Shown here: piece by piece, positions 24,213-37,209 of the stretch
Layout of the letters: every line of letters starts with the position of its first letter
How positions within the stretch are numbered: position 1 is the first letter of the stretch
Assembly (NCBI GenBank): GCA_000467715.1
Contig: AJFK01000013.1
Location: 1-64,000, forward strand
Reading direction: 5' to 3'
DNA: 64,000 nucleotides
Source of the DNA: Hysterium pulicare CBS 123377
Lineage: Eukaryota; Ascomycota; Dothideomycetes; Hysteriales; Hysteriaceae
The notes under the pieces: model-generated
What the model was told of the DNA's origin: nothing
Seen by the model: the letters and a program-made list of their open reading frames with translations, nothing else
Database searches by the model: none
Program-made: the position numbers and the translations under genes

Positions 24213-27200
24213 AGAAGAGGTCGATTAGCACATTAACAGGCGAGAGCTGATTGAGTAGACAGGTTGGATGTGTAGGAGCTCGCGGAAAATCAAAGGAAGA
24301 TATAGAGGGTGCAAGCACGTGGAAAAGGCAAAACTATTTAGGACTAGACCGCAACTCACTACGCTACTTACGTTGAGTTGCTTCACTCTCTGCTCCTTCA
24401 CTGTGCAGGGAAGCAGGATTATAGCAGTGAGCAAGGGTGTTATAAAGGAGATGTACGTTGGCTACTAGAAGAGTAATACTCAATGCCAAGCAGTATACCA
24501 GCTGATGCGAACATGCTGATATGTGTCGCCACTAGAGTCCTACCCACGATAGCCTATTGATTGAGGTGTGCATCGTGGGGAGATAGACTCTAAGGGTTAG
24601 TATCACACAGGAACACATTTGAGAAATCTATGGATTGTTAGCTTACGTTCTAGATATGAAGCCCGTGAGGGGATTGCAATCATCATGAACGGCACACTAA
24701 TTCGAAGGTTGAGATGAAGATGTAAGGTGAAGCTGGAACGGGCCGGCCCACCGAATGTGGTGTGGCGAGGATCTAGCCTCTCAGAGACTAGCGCAATGAA
24801 ATAATGCGACTCCCTTGATGTTCCTCTCGAATATAAGGTGCATGCCACGATCAAAATGCTTACAGAAAACCCTAGTGGAATGCGGAGAAATATCCTCCTA
24901 AATAATTCTGGAGAGCTCACCTTCTAATACTTTTCTTTCCCAATTCCCTAGTCTCTCCATGCCATACTTGTCGGCAAGACGCCTACTACCTCCAACCAGT
25001 TTCTCTCCCACAATTCTACACTCATGATCTCTAGCGTCGCAGCAGACTTTGAGTACCACATTTGCTCACTACTCCAGTGATACCTTTTTCAGAACTTCAC
25101 AGTCCCAGAACACAAGTCATTTCCAGTTGTTCTCTCCTCAACAATGAGCATACACCTCTCAAAGATTAAGGATCCAGAAGAATGTACCTTCATTTCGTTT
25201 CATATAGCACTACGATTATTAACCGCAACAATGAGATGACACTCTTACAAAGTACAGGAGACAGCTCGAATCGTCACCTCTGGACTTATAGAAATCCACC
25301 GCATTGACTTGTTAGAAAAATATACTCAAAGAAGTTCTTGTTGTACCCATAGGCTACGGCTTTATCTTTTAAGCTACAGCATACTTTACATATGACCAAA
25401 TTTTGGACAATCGCAGAGTGGTACTCGCCTTTCTACGTATTTCTTTAACATCTAAATACGCTAGGGAGACCCGTAGAGAGGACCTGTAGAAGGGACTCGT
25501 AGAGACGGACCCGTACTTGAACCCATAGGAGGGATCCGTAGGAGGGACCCGTAAAGGTGGACCTGTAGGAGGGACCTGTAGAGAAGGCCGAGACCCCTAC
25601 TTCGCCGTAGTTAGCTTCGTTGCGGGATACACATTTTTTCTGGCCCTACGATCTATATATTTATGTCGGCCATTCCTGAACCTCCTGCCCATCTAAAGTA
25701 TTTAAAGTTTTCTTTTGCACTCTCAAATTGGATGCCGAGATTGACCTTTGCCGAATCTTTCACTGATTTCGTTATTTTGTGGCCCAATTCCGAAAGATGT
25801 TTCCAAATGAGGTAGCGCTTCTACTAAGGTTGGGATGTATCAGCTTTAACAGTGGTTGATGAATCTGCACTTGAACTGGTGTTGCCGTCGCGGGTGCTCA
25901 TGCTAAGGCATAAGCTGATAGAACTGCTACGCAGAACACCAGTTGCTCTGTCCGCGATAAAGCCTTTCTTAGCTACTATTTCTTGCATGCCGTTGCAGTA
26001 GGGTTGTTGTAACCAATGCCGCCATCCGCGAAGAAGTCCTGACCGTTCCTTATAGGCTTGAAGAAAGGAAGAGCCGCCGAAGTGGCACGGCCAACTTGCC
26101 ATATTGGATGATCATTTGCAAGACCTACGTTCGACAAAGGTCATACGGACTGGGCTTCTTTCAAAATAATCCTTTTCCTGTGTTCTAATCTTGCCTGGGA
26201 CACGGAGTGCGACTAGCCTTTTGATCCCGTCCTGAAGCAGCTAGCCTTCGTGCTTCGGTTTTGGCCACCCCTTGGTCTGTTTGCGAGGACTAGAAAGAAT
26301 TATCTGCGACATGGTTGGATAATTCTCGATGCACTGATCCAAAATCATCCCCAGACGACAAAGCATTATCGTATCAACCCTTAAAATGATATTAGCGCCA
26401 TGAGGCCCGGAGATTTACGAGAGGAGGGAAATACTCTTCGGTACTGGTGCCGCCCACTTAACCGAAATATTAACACGGCAGATACCCTGACCAGGTGGGT
26501 CAAATGAAACCGTCATCCAAATCATCCATCTTGTATCGGCTTGGTCTTCTATTTCGAGAAGAATGCGAGCATTTAGCCTTGGAGTTGATGACTCGGTCTC
26601 GTTTCTATGCCTTCAGTTCCTATTACCCTCACACAAAAGCGAATACCTAGGTACGGACGCTCAATCACGGGAGTGCCATCATTTATGTTTGTTCCACTTT
26701 ATGAGAAGACCATAGCTTCAAACTCCGCTCCCCACTATTGTTCATGACATCTTCTTCCGCCAGTCGAGCCAAGTTTCGACCATGAGAACCTTCATATTTC
26801 TCCAGGTCCCAAACCCCAGGGGTGGTCGCGAGGCTTAGTCCGCATAATCTTGTATCCAAGTCTACGGGACTGGAGAGCTGTTTCGGGGACGGAAGTGGGG
26901 GTACTTCCCTTCCTGGAGGTGGCCGTTGTTGGTAAAGTTTACAATAGATTTCTCTAGGTAGGATTGCGCGTTTGAATTGCGATGTGGAAGCTGGGCACAC
27001 TCCTGAGGATCAAAAGGATCCCAAACTCAAATGTGCTCAATCGCTCGGACGCGAAGACAAAACACATCAAGAGGAAGCCTACGGATACAGATTCGGAAGA
27101 CTAAGAGCGGCGTTCAGGTAAGAGGCTTCATCCGTTGCCTTTATTGAGGCTTTCAGTTGTGGTGTAATTTCCTAGGGTTTGCTGGACAGTGCTGAGAGTC

Positions 27201-27533
27201 ATGCACACCCAAACTTCAGAATATACACGTCTTATCTCGATAGGAGGAGAAATGTCTAGGTCGTAGGAGGGCTTTACGGAAATATGAAAGCAACAGCGGT
27301 GACACAGTGTGTTTCTTCGAGATGCCCCTACAGCAAAGCGAGCTCAGATACGTGAGCTACTCGTCCATGCGTATACACTAGACTGGATTTCTCGAACGCC
27401 AAAAAAGCTCTTTTCTATAAACTAATACAAATGTCCGAAACCAAGCTACTTTATGAGGACGAAAAAGATCAAAACATGCGAGAGAAAAATAAAGTTGAAC
27501 AAGGAACAAGTTGCATGGGTTGAATGTTTCCGA
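24213..27533. other. gene-poor AT-rich stretch
   Basis: About 3.3 kb without a gene I can support. It is visibly AT-rich around 24900-25450 and 27380-27500. Minus-strand frames of 92 residues (25824-26102) and 105 residues (26683-27000) have no recognisable domain. A degenerate minisatellite lies at 25465-25585. The stretch may contain decayed repeats, but I cannot name a family. Confidence 0.45.
25465..25585. repeat. degenerate minisatellite, ~14-bp unit
   Basis: About nine tandem, imperfect copies of a unit close to GGGACCCGTAGAG, with variants such as GGACCTGTAGGAG and GGATCCGTAGGAG. The unit length wobbles between 11 and 15 bp. It lies inside the AT-rich, gene-poor stretch and is itself GC-richer than its surroundings. 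Confidence 0.8.
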
Positions 27534-28247
27534 TTATCTCTTCGTCGGTCGAACAAAATGCCGAGTAGTGGGATCGTAGGGGATCATCACCGCCTCCGTT
27601 CGTATCGTAGTAGCTTCTGGAACTTCTTCATCCATGCTGTGGTCAAGGGTGGCAACTTTTGCTGTCGCGATGTGTTTCGACACAACGACTTCAGAAACTG
27701 GGAGATTTGAATCGGTACTTGAACAAGAAGGGATAAGGTCTCGGGAACCCGAGATGATGGCTCTGGAAGAGTGCGTTACATATACCCGTTCTGGGATAGC
27801 TGAGTAGGTATTCGGTGTAGCCTGCATCGTATAAGAAGTGTTTTTCGCTCCTTGAGGTGCCAAAGATTCGGCTGTGGCCCTCTCTGTGGCGATACTCGGG
27901 ATGTCTGGTGAGTCCATTACATCTATCTCGATACTTTGGATAGGCATATCCGCACTCATATCCCTCATCATTGCCATCTGTTTGAACCCCTCTAGATTGC
28001 TCGTAGATCTCTCAAGGCTTCCGCGTGACTCAATGTCGAACTGCCTGTATCCTGCGAAAGTAGAAATCTGTACCGCTGTCTCCGGCAGGCGTGAGTGATT
28101 CCGACATACACCTTCAGCTGTTGTTTCATGCGTCTTGTACGCTTCACACCAAACAAGCAAAAGTGGGTCGTCGCATAGGTAGCATTGATGCGCATGCATG
28201 GCGACACAGTTGCAAACAGTATAGGTCGTATATAAGTGGTGACACAT
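27534..28247 (-). CDS. hypothetical protein with Cys/His-rich N-terminus
   Basis: A single open frame of 237 residues. The first 55 residues are dense in Cys and His: MCHHLYTTYTVCNC, then HQCYLCDD, VWCEAYKTH and GVCRNH. This 'MC-tyr-CxC' layout recurs in short fungal proteins of unknown function that may bind zinc. The remaining 180 residues are Ser/Thr-rich and look disordered, with no membrane segment or signal peptide. I recognise no named family and propose no role. The start at 28247 is the first residue of the Cys motif, which supports it. It stands alone between gene-poor stretches. Confidence 0.55.
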   Translation of the reverse strand: MCHHLYTTYTVCNCVAMHAHQCYLCDDPLLLVWCEAYKTHETTAEGVCRNHSRLPETAVQISTFAGYRQFDIESRGSLERSTSNLEGFKQMAMMRDMSADMPIQSIEIDVMDSPDIPSIATERATAESLAPQGAKNTSYTMQATPNTYSAIPERVYVTHSSRAIISGSRDLIPSCSSTDSNLPVSEVVVSKHIATAKVATLDHSMDEEVPEATTIRTEAVMIPYDPTTRHFVRPTKR

Positions 28248-29088
28248 GATTGACCCGTTTACAATTCCTCTCTATTAACAGACAACCAGTTTGCCGACTA
28301 GAGGTATTCGAAAATGTCGAGGACTTGGTGGTTTGACAGTCAGTTGAGGGCCAGTATTCTGCAGGGTCTGATCGGTGGGTATTTCCACGCAATGCCAGAA
28401 TATATAGGGACAAAGTTTTTTCTCGGACGATGTCACTATAGATAAATTTTGCTGAAATTGGCTTGCGGTTGCTTTATCGAATCCTCGCAGATCAGCATGC
28501 AAAATTTGCGTAGTCCAAGCCGTAGGATGAATGAATGGGTTTCTCTAGATAGATTTAGGTTATTGTTATGGACATCGATCAAGAGAGTGACAGAAATGGT
28601 AGCGAAATTTAGGTCGTGGATATATGTACTAAAATAGATGGAAAATGTGTACGAAAGAGAGGCTGTAAAGATCGAAAGTGATTCTCAGAAACAATTTTAG
28701 GTTTGTACTCTTGTGACTGTATAGACGTTTGTGTCAAGAGTTGTTGATGATCTAAAGGTACCTATTATATATGACTGGGAGTCCTATAATGGCCAAAGAT
28801 GGTATACTAATTTGGTGAAGCTTGGGCACGGTTGCCTTCTACAATTCATCCACAGCTGTCCAAAGCAGTGCTGGCACATGTTTGCCTCGTTTAATTGACG
28901 AAGCAAATAACATCAAACAGGACAAATCCTGGTCAAGGAGACACCACCACATGGCAAACATGTGTGACAAACTCTCATGCATCTGCTCTCCTTCCTGGAG
29001 CATAGGCCAGAATCATGATATCGTCGATACGCTAATAGTGGCTATGCGATAGAGAGGTGAGTGATAGGAATGATTGTCTCTATCGTCA
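28248..29088. other. intergenic, no gene seen
   Basis: About 840 bp between the Cys/His-rich protein and the end of TTI1. Small frames on both strands show no motif. I see no repeat. Confidence 0.45.
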
Positions 29089-32000
29089 TCATCGAACATG
29101 TAGCTGTACAAAATCCCACCCAGGCTTGCCGATCGGCTTTAGGAACTTGGAGGCAAGAGTACCTAGAAGCCGTGATTCTTTCGTTTGGCAATGATTTTTC
29201 TTGAGCTGACGTAGCCAAATCGCATCGGCATTTCGGCTTTCCATTGCCTTCCTCACATCTTCGCGGTCCAGAACAGAATCCAGCATGTCCAAGATGTCAT
29301 CAAACAGCTCTTCGCTCACAGCCACACATTTGGCCACTGTGATCATCAGTTTTAGCAGACTGTCCCATATCAGGCGAGTGGGCGCATCGACGTAGTATTC
29401 ATGTTGTTCCGAGTTCAGAATTGATGCAGATATTGGAGGTGTAACCCCTCCACGGTTCTGCATCGACCCTGATATAGCCAGCGTCAATGAACGGTCTTGG
29501 TTTTGTCTTGGAGGACGTTTCGAAGTTCGGGCAGATCGACGATAGATAACCTTGATTTCTTCCCAGGCTGCCTCGATGCGTCCCTTCATGAAGTCGCCCG
29601 CGTAAACACACATCATGTTGATGATCTCCAAAGTATTGCAAATCACATATGCCTCCGGGTCATCTAAGCGCGGAATAAGTACTGGCCAAAGTTTGTTTAT
29701 CAGAGGTAGGAATGAATTCTCATGCATTGCAAGAGCAGGTATTGTCGTATTTAGTAGGGAGAGTAGTGATGTTCGAAGACTTGGAGAAGAGGAGGTGAGA
29801 TAGTGTTGAGTGAGTTGCGAAATCTTTAATAGAAGGTCAAATGTTCTGGGAGCAGGAGGCGGAAGTTCCGTTGTCTCAACTGCCTGGTTCTCTTGGAATT
29901 CTCGTGGAAAAGTTGAATCATCTTTGGTGTGCTCAGTCTCCGCTTCCCATGGTCTGCGAGGGAATATAGCTTCCATCTTCTCCATCTTTTGTTCATCGAC
30001 TTTAGAAGCCTCTACCTTCATAGTGCTGATCTCCTGTGCGACGTCCGTTAATCCAACGGGGGACCAGCTCTTCTTTGGGTGCAAATTCTCCTCGCCCGTA
30101 GTTATCGCTAGTTGTGGTGCCCTGACACCCTCTTCTGCGATTCCCTTCAGCACCGAAAATAATAGCTCCACTAACTTGGGATACCCATGGAAGTTCTCTA
30201 GTGCCGAGAATATATCGTCGACAAGATCGTCAAGATAGGGTAATAGAGATGGACCAGATAGTCGAATCATCATGAGAAGCACCTGAGGCGCCTGGGGCGA
30301 AAGCTCGAGAGTATTCAGCCTGAGTGCAACCGCGTTGACAAGATAGTCAACATTTGATACGATGAGGTCGCTGGTGTGAGCGTATCCACAGGAATCCGAG
30401 ATGATGTTAAGGCAGGTAATGGCATGATTCCGGAGTGTCGAGTTCAAACTTCCTACTAGGTGAATTACGGGATACAAGGAATCGACTAGTTCAACTCGAA
30501 ATTCTTCCTTGTACTGTCTCGCCTGCAATGCTATGGTCTCTAGAGCTATAGCTAGGAACCGCCAGTCCGCGTCACGTTCAGAATCTGGATCCGCGAGGAT
30601 TGAATGAGAAAAGTTATAGAGTTCTTCAAGCAACTCTGTCTTGGCGTTCCCCTGTTCTATGCCAAGGTCCAGAAGCTCGTCAATCAAGACGTTATGCTCA
30701 GTAATCTGTTCCATCAGTTTCAATGATAACCAGAAAGTAGACAGCTGCCTTTCGCCTCGTGGGCTGTGCAGAGAATTTATCAGATCTTTAGCGACAGCCA
30801 ATGACGAATCAGAGGTGGCAAGCTCATCAAGAAGCGTCTGAAATTCCACCGCAATCTCATTCTGGCCTTGAAAACCTAAAAGTAATGGCTTAAAAGCCGT
30901 AGAACGGCTGTCTCCCAACCACGCCTCTGACCGAACTAGCGCATGGGACGGAGTTGATTCAATGACAGTACCGATGCCTTTCGAATCGTGTATGACATTG
31001 GAAACACTATCGCGGAGGCTGAACGCTATGAGACGGTCGACCATGGAAAGGTCAATTCCATCCTCGTTGAGGGTACGTACTGTCACAGAGATCTGGGAAA
31101 TGACCTGACTTCTGACTGCATCGTCTTTTGATTGCATCAAGCGTGGGAGCGAAAGTACCCAGCCGTGCAAACTAGATCTTAGTTGTTCCGCAAGTTTTGG
31201 GACAGTGATTAGTAGCTGCTGTAGTGTCTTCTCGGTCGTTCCTTGGGCGTCCTTGCCGGCGAGGAGAACGAAAGTTTCAATCACCATACCTACAGATTCG
31301 GATAAGGAAGATCGACAATCCTCAAGTACCCTCAAGCAAAGCCGAAATAAAGCCTTGCGGACCTCGCTCCTCTCATGCTCGCGAAGTTTTACGACGTTTG
31401 CCAGAGCAATTTTGATCTGGCTGGCAGTGGCTTTGAGCCAAGGGGGTGTGCGTTGAACCGCATTCTCCTTTTGTTTCGCTCCACTTGACTCAAGTGGAAG
31501 ATCCCTTGTCACCGTATCGCTAAGTACAAGGAGAAGCAGTAAAGAGAGAACGTCCAATCCATGTTCGATTAGTCGATAATTCCTTCTAGTAGTTTTGCTC
31601 AGAGTTAAGATTTTCGTAAGCGACGATACCATTCTTGGAAGAAAGCTAGCAAGTGCGTCCTTATCGTCCATCGCAGAGCAGACAGCCCGGAGGGCAGCTA
31701 AAGCGTTTAGTTGAATTTCGTTGGACGCACCATCCGTCAGTCCTTCTAGAATGATAAGTATTGCGTGCCCAAGAGCAGGGATGTTGGCGGTACTGGTGAG
31801 AGATGCTCTGCCCTGGGGAGTGAAAGAAAGCGTCGCAAATAGTTCCGTCATGCATCTGAAGGCACTTGATTGAAGTTCTTCAGAGGTTGCGATAATTCCG
31901 TTCCCCACAGAGGATGAGCTTGCCAAGAACGTGAGCAGTATCAGAAGCTGCCCGGCAAGATCCGTAGCGATTTGGCTCGACCATCCTGTGTTGAGTAGAA

Positions 32001-32320
32001 TTGAGAGGCATTCTAAGGAAAGCTCGAGAGCACGGGTGGGCACTTTGCCAGAAGCTCTGAGAACATGTGAGATGGGAAAGAAGACATAGTCTGCTAGTTT
32101 GTCATCCAAAGGGTCTTGATGTGCGGCGATGGATTTGAGAGTATCAAGCAGCTGGGTCAAAGCGCGCAGAACATCTTTGCTGGTGGATGGGTTCTGTGTA
32201 AACATCAAAGCAGCTTGGCCGAGTTCTACGCAGGGAGCCTTGAGCTATTGATTTGTTAGAGACGTGCCTGATTTAGGCGGCTATTGGACGAACCTTTTGG
32301 AAAGTTTGCTTCCTCTCCAT
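29089..32320 (-). CDS. TTI1: TEL2-interacting protein 1 (Tti1), HEAT-repeat protein
   Basis: A 27-nt first coding exon (32320-32294) and a long second exon (32244-29089) join in phase to 1,060 residues; the intron is 49 bp and its donor is the less common GTTCGT. The start yields MERKQTFQKLKAPCVELGQA, matching the family's N-terminal helix. The rest is alpha-helical HEAT-type repeat, including LRNHAITCLNIISDSCG and the C-terminal helices DAPTRLIWDSLLKLMITVAK, and no catalytic motif. In the family, Tti1 with Tel2 and Tti2 forms the TTT complex, which stabilises and matures PI3K-like kinases (TOR, ATM/ATR, TRRAP). It is divergent from PDS5 with a 430-bp shared upstream region. Assignment rests on overall pattern and size rather than a hallmark motif. 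Confidence 0.8.
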
Positions 32321-32750
32321 TTCGGTCTTACATCTGACGCCCTGAAGAATCAAGGCAATGGACAAAGCAGCCTCACTGAAAGGATCCTCGTGGATTTGAC
32401 CATCTCTAAGCAGAGGTTCGCTGGTTCCTATGTAAGAAGGATTTGAAGAAGTTCAAAGTCAACTCCAATCTGTGGTTGACGAACGAAGGTTGGGCTTACA
32501 AAGGTACAGAGGTGGTGCCTGGGGACGGGACTTCGCGCAGGTTGCCGCTCGCTTGGGATTTCCGACTCACGCGTCACTAGTCATAAAGGCAAAGCGCGTG
32601 TAAGCTCCACCTCCACCTTGAATCCTACATACGTTCACCCCGAAACTCTCTCGCTCCCTCCTACTCTCTCTCCAACACCACTAGACGTGTATTCGCGATT
32701 CAGATTCACCATTGTTTGCGCACAGTCGATTGCAAAAGGAACCACGCGCT
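32321..32750. promoter_or_regulatory. divergent TTI1-PDS5 promoter region
   Basis: 430 bp separate the start codons of TTI1 (minus) and PDS5 (plus). The part nearest PDS5 (about 32600-32690) is pyrimidine-rich on the plus strand, with CTCTC runs, a common feature of fungal core promoters. No TATA box stands out. Confidence 0.5.
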
Positions 32751-35700
32751 ATGGCGACACGAGGTCGTCGCAGCACCGCGACTGAAGTGGTCGAAGAGGA
32801 GGAGGAGCAGGATGCTACCTCAAAGCTTACCTTCAATCAGCCGCTTGTAGGAAAGCCAGGGAAACCGATAGGAGTGGGAGAGCTCCTGGCGCGACTGCAA
32901 ACCCTCTCCGAAGAGCTGCGGGGCATAGATCAAGAGGAAGCGGATAGGGACTCCCTTTTGAATACCGCAAAAGAGTTGGCGCATCACAACCTCTTATCAC
33001 ATAAAGATGCAGGTGTTCGGGCGTGGACAGCATGTTGTTTGGTGGACATGTTTCGCCTATGCGCTCCAGATGCGCCCTATACCGGTGCCCAGCTGAAGGT
33101 TCGAATCGACTTCTACTCTTCATACAGCTGAGCCATGCTGATGTCTTCTTTAGGACATATTCACATTGATTATCACGAAGATCTTTCCAGCACTATCAGA
33201 TCCTTCAAATTCCTACAATGGTCAACATCTATTCGTCCTGCGGTCGTTGGCTGAAGTCAAGAGCATCGTCTTGATTACGGATATTCCATCGTCGAGCAGT
33301 CTTACTGAACACCTGTTTCAGAATTGCTTTGATGTACTTTCTAGTCCTTCAAAAGCTGACAACGGCGAGGAACTGAGTAAAAACGTCGAGCACCACATGA
33401 CCGCAGTCCTTTCGATCCTTGTCGATGAGTCCCAAACACTGTCTGCAAACGTAGTGGATGGAATACTAGCACAATTTCTACGGGCAGACCCTTCGATAAT
33501 GACAGCAGGATCTTCGAAAAGCAAGAAGAGCGCTGCAGTCGACGGAAAGCAATCCACATTGCTCCTGAAGGAAGCTCCGCCGGCATATAACATGGCAAAG
33601 AATATCTGCAACACCTGCCCGGCTAAGATGGCGGGATTGATTGGAAATTACTTCAGCTCAGTCATCGTCGAGTTGACCGATTTCGTCCGTCTACCTAAGC
33701 ACCGGTCGCATAAGAGAGCCAGTAGTGAAATGTACGACTCAGAAGATGAAGGAACGAAAGGCCCATCCGAGGAGGATTTGAACGAAGCCAAGAAGGCTCA
33801 CCGGCTGCTCCGCGAGCTATGGAGATGCGCCCCCGGCGTTTTGCAAGACATCATTCCACACCTACAAGAGGAATTGGGTGCCGAGAACGTCCAATTACGC
33901 CTGCTGGCAACCGAGACGTTCGGTGACATGATCTCTGGAATTGGCGCGGCAGGACCGCCACCTGCTCCTGTGCTCAATCCGGTTGCATATCCTTCGCAGA
34001 GTCTTATTCCGCCCTCAGAACTTGTCCGAGCGTATAACTTCCTAACCACGCCAACCTCCCCCCATTCATTCCCCTCACAGCACCCGCAAGCATATCAGGC
34101 ATTCCTTCAACGAAAGCAAGACAAGTCTCCGGTAATTCGCGCCGCTTGGGCCACTAGCATAGGGAGGATCTTGATGACTTCCGCTGGAGGTGTTGGTTTG
34201 GACCCGGACGAAGAACAGAAGCTGCTAAAGTACTTCTCTGAATCCCTCATTGACAGCGATGAGAGGGTGAGACTGGCTGCAGTTCAAGCTATCGAACAGT
34301 TCGAATTCAACGACATTGTCCAAAAGTTAGGGAGTCAGGGCAGCACTTCCAAACCTGGATCTGTGCTTTACAACCTTGCAGACCGCGCGAAGGATAAGAG
34401 ACATAGCATTCGCACCGAAGCCATGAAGCTCCTGGGCAAAATATGGGGTGTTGCATCAGGTGCCATCGCGGAAGGCAATGAACGAATCACGAACTTACTT
34501 GGTCCAATTCCATCGAAGATTCTGGAAACCAGTTATATCAATGATCTCGAGATCAACGTTCTGGTCGACCATGTTGTGTTCGACTCACTTCTACCTCTCG
34601 GATATCCGCCAATAAAGCCAAGAGCTGTCAACGGAACCTCTCAAGTTGTAAAGGATAGTCAAACGAATGGAGATCAAGGGTATGCGGAAGCCGAACTGGA
34701 CAAGATTAGGACCGAGCGACAACTCATTCTCGTCAGAGAGCTTGAAGAGAAAGCGAAGAAGGTCTATTTTGCCCGTCAAGCAAACCAAGCTACCGGATCG
34801 AAGTATATGGAAGCCTTCCTTAAAAAGTGTGAAGACTATAATGGTGGCGTCATGGAAAAGGGCGAGAAAGAGATCAAGCAGCAGCTCACTGGCTTCATCG
34901 GATACTACGCAAAGATGCTCCCCGATTCATCCCGAGTGAGCGATGACCTCTGGAAGTTTGCAAAAACACATGATCGTCGTAGCTATCAATTGATCCGATT
35001 TTGCATGGCCCCGGACAGCGACTATCGGAAAGTTTTCCGTTCGATTAAAGAACTCAGAAAGAGGATCGAAGACGGCCCAAGCAGCACCTTTGCACTTTTG
35101 GAAAGTCTCCTTCCGTTAGTCTATAGAGTGAGCCTTCTTGGCTACAGCAGGAGCCATGTACCCGCCATCATCGAATTCTCACGCACAGATGAGAAAGGCC
35201 TTGCTGCAACATCACATGAAGTTCTTAAAGAAATCTCAACCAGGCACCCTGATGTGTTCAAGGCTCACGTCCAAGAATTGTGCAAAGCCCTTGAAAGCGA
35301 AGCACCATCGGGGAAGAAGGCGAATGGGCCAGGTGCTGTGGATGACTTAAAGGCATGCGCGGCCTTTGCTAGAAAGTTCCCGAAGGATTTACCGAGGGAA
35401 CGCAAATTTGTGCAGAGTATGATTAGCTTCGCCATCTATGGTTCCCCTTCGAAAGCAGCCAAGTATGCCGTCACAATCATCTTGAGCAGTACAGATAAGA
35501 GAGAGCTGCACGCTCAAGACATACTGGAGAAGTGTCTGAAGGATTGGCACTATGGCGCACACCATTTTCTAACTAAACTTGCGGCAATCAGCCAGCTCAT
35601 CTTGCTCGGTCCACATGAAGTAGAGGATGCTAACGATAGGATCCTGGAGATTGCCGTAAATCAAATTCTCCTCCGAAGGAGTAGTGCAAGTCCAGAAGCC

Positions 35701-37209
35701 GGGCACTCGTGGATGGACACGCCTGATGACGACCTTCAAGCAAAGATATGGGCTGTTAAAATCCTCGCCAACCGACTTCGATCTTTCCCTCCCGAGATGT
35801 CCATCACTGAGACGGCCTCGCCCATCTACGTGGTCCTAAACACAATAATAAAATATGGAGGAGAACCATCGAAGAAGAAGAAGGACAGCCCGCTCGCACA
35901 CAAGAACCGACTCCGTCTCGTCGGTGCTCAATTTCTACTTAAACTTTCCTGTACTCGTCGGCTCGATAGCCTCCTCACCCCCTCCGCTTTTAATGAACTC
36001 GCGATTGTTATCCAGGACCCCTGCTCACACATCCGAGCTGGTTTCGCCAACAAGCTTATGAAATATCTTGGGCAGAACCGTCTGCCGGCTCGGTTTTACG
36101 CCATACTCTTCCTCCTCGCCTTCGAACCTGATACTCAACTTCAGGATAGTGTGACCACCTGGACAAGATCGCGACGCGCGCGTCTATCCGCTCAAAAGGA
36201 TACTAGCCTTGAAAATGTGCTTGCAAGATTACTGAGTCTGATGGCGCACCATCCAGACTTCGTTATTGATAATCCGGAAACTATGAACGAGACTCTAAAA
36301 TTCATGGCCCGGTATATCATCTTCTACCTCAGATGCGTCGCCACGCCAGACAATATATCCCTAATTTACCACGTAGCACAACGTGTCAAAGGCGTTGCGG
36401 ATGGGATATCCAACACATCTGCTGCTGATGAAAACTTGTACATCCTCTCAGATCTTGCGCAAGCTGTCATCAGACAGTGGGAAGAGTTGAGTGGATGGAG
36501 TATGCAGGCATGGCCTGGCAAGATCAAATTACCAGCGGGCATCTTCAAGCCGCTAGAAAGCCACGAACGGGCGCAGCAGATTGCAGATAAAGTTTGGATT
36601 GATTCCGCAATTACCGACGAATTAGAACCAGAAGTCAGGGCCGCTTTAAGAAACAAGAAGAGAAAGATCGTCGTGGATGGTGCCACGGATAAGTCCAAGA
36701 AGAAGGCCAAGGTTGAGAGAACTGCGAAACCGGATGCCAAGGCAGTGAAACCAATACGAACGCCGAAGAAGAAGAAGAGGGCGCATCAGGGCGACGAGGA
36801 CGAGCATACAAGTCCCGCGGCGCCTCCAAGCGAGCCAAGCAGGAGAAGTGGTAGGAAGTCTACCACAAAAAGTTATGTGGAAGTAAGCGATGCAGAAGAA
36901 GACGAAATGGAAGAAGTGGAACAGGGAGAGGAGGAGGATGAGAGTGAAGCCGAGAGCGAGAGGCAAGACGAAGACACTGGAATGGAAGAGCCTGAGGAGC
37001 CTGAGCCTGAGCCTGAGCCTGAACCGGAACTACCGAAAAAGGAGTCAAAACCAAGGGGTAGTCGAAAAGTTAACGGTGTCGCCGACACGCCCGAATCGAA
37101 GAAGAAACCCACTCCTGTTGCCAAAGGAAAAGCGAAAGTCAACGGTAACACATCTTCCAGTCCCCAGACGAATGGGCGAGTGACTAGAAGCCTGAGGACC
37201 AGAGGGTGA
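32751..37209 (+). CDS. PDS5: sister chromatid cohesion protein Pds5
   Basis: Two exons (32751-33098, 33154-37209) join in phase to 1,467 residues; the intron is 55 bp. The N-terminal block TAKELAHHNLLSHKDAGVRA, CCLVDMFRLCAPDAPYT and DIFTLIITKIFPALSDPSN is diagnostic of Pds5. A long HEAT-repeat body follows. The last 230 residues are charged and disordered: Lys-rich runs (KKKKR), a long acidic tract and an EP-dipeptide run, typical of fungal Pds5 tails that contact chromatin. Pds5 binds cohesin, regulates Wapl-driven release and supports acetylation by Eco1. The ATG at 32751 starts MATRGRRSTATEVVEEEEEQ; an in-frame ATG at 32712 adds 13 residues. Confidence 0.95.

Noticed and set aside
24213-27533. 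Possible transposon remnant in the gene-poor stretch
   Set aside because: I found no transposase, reverse transcriptase, terminal repeats or target duplications that I can point to.
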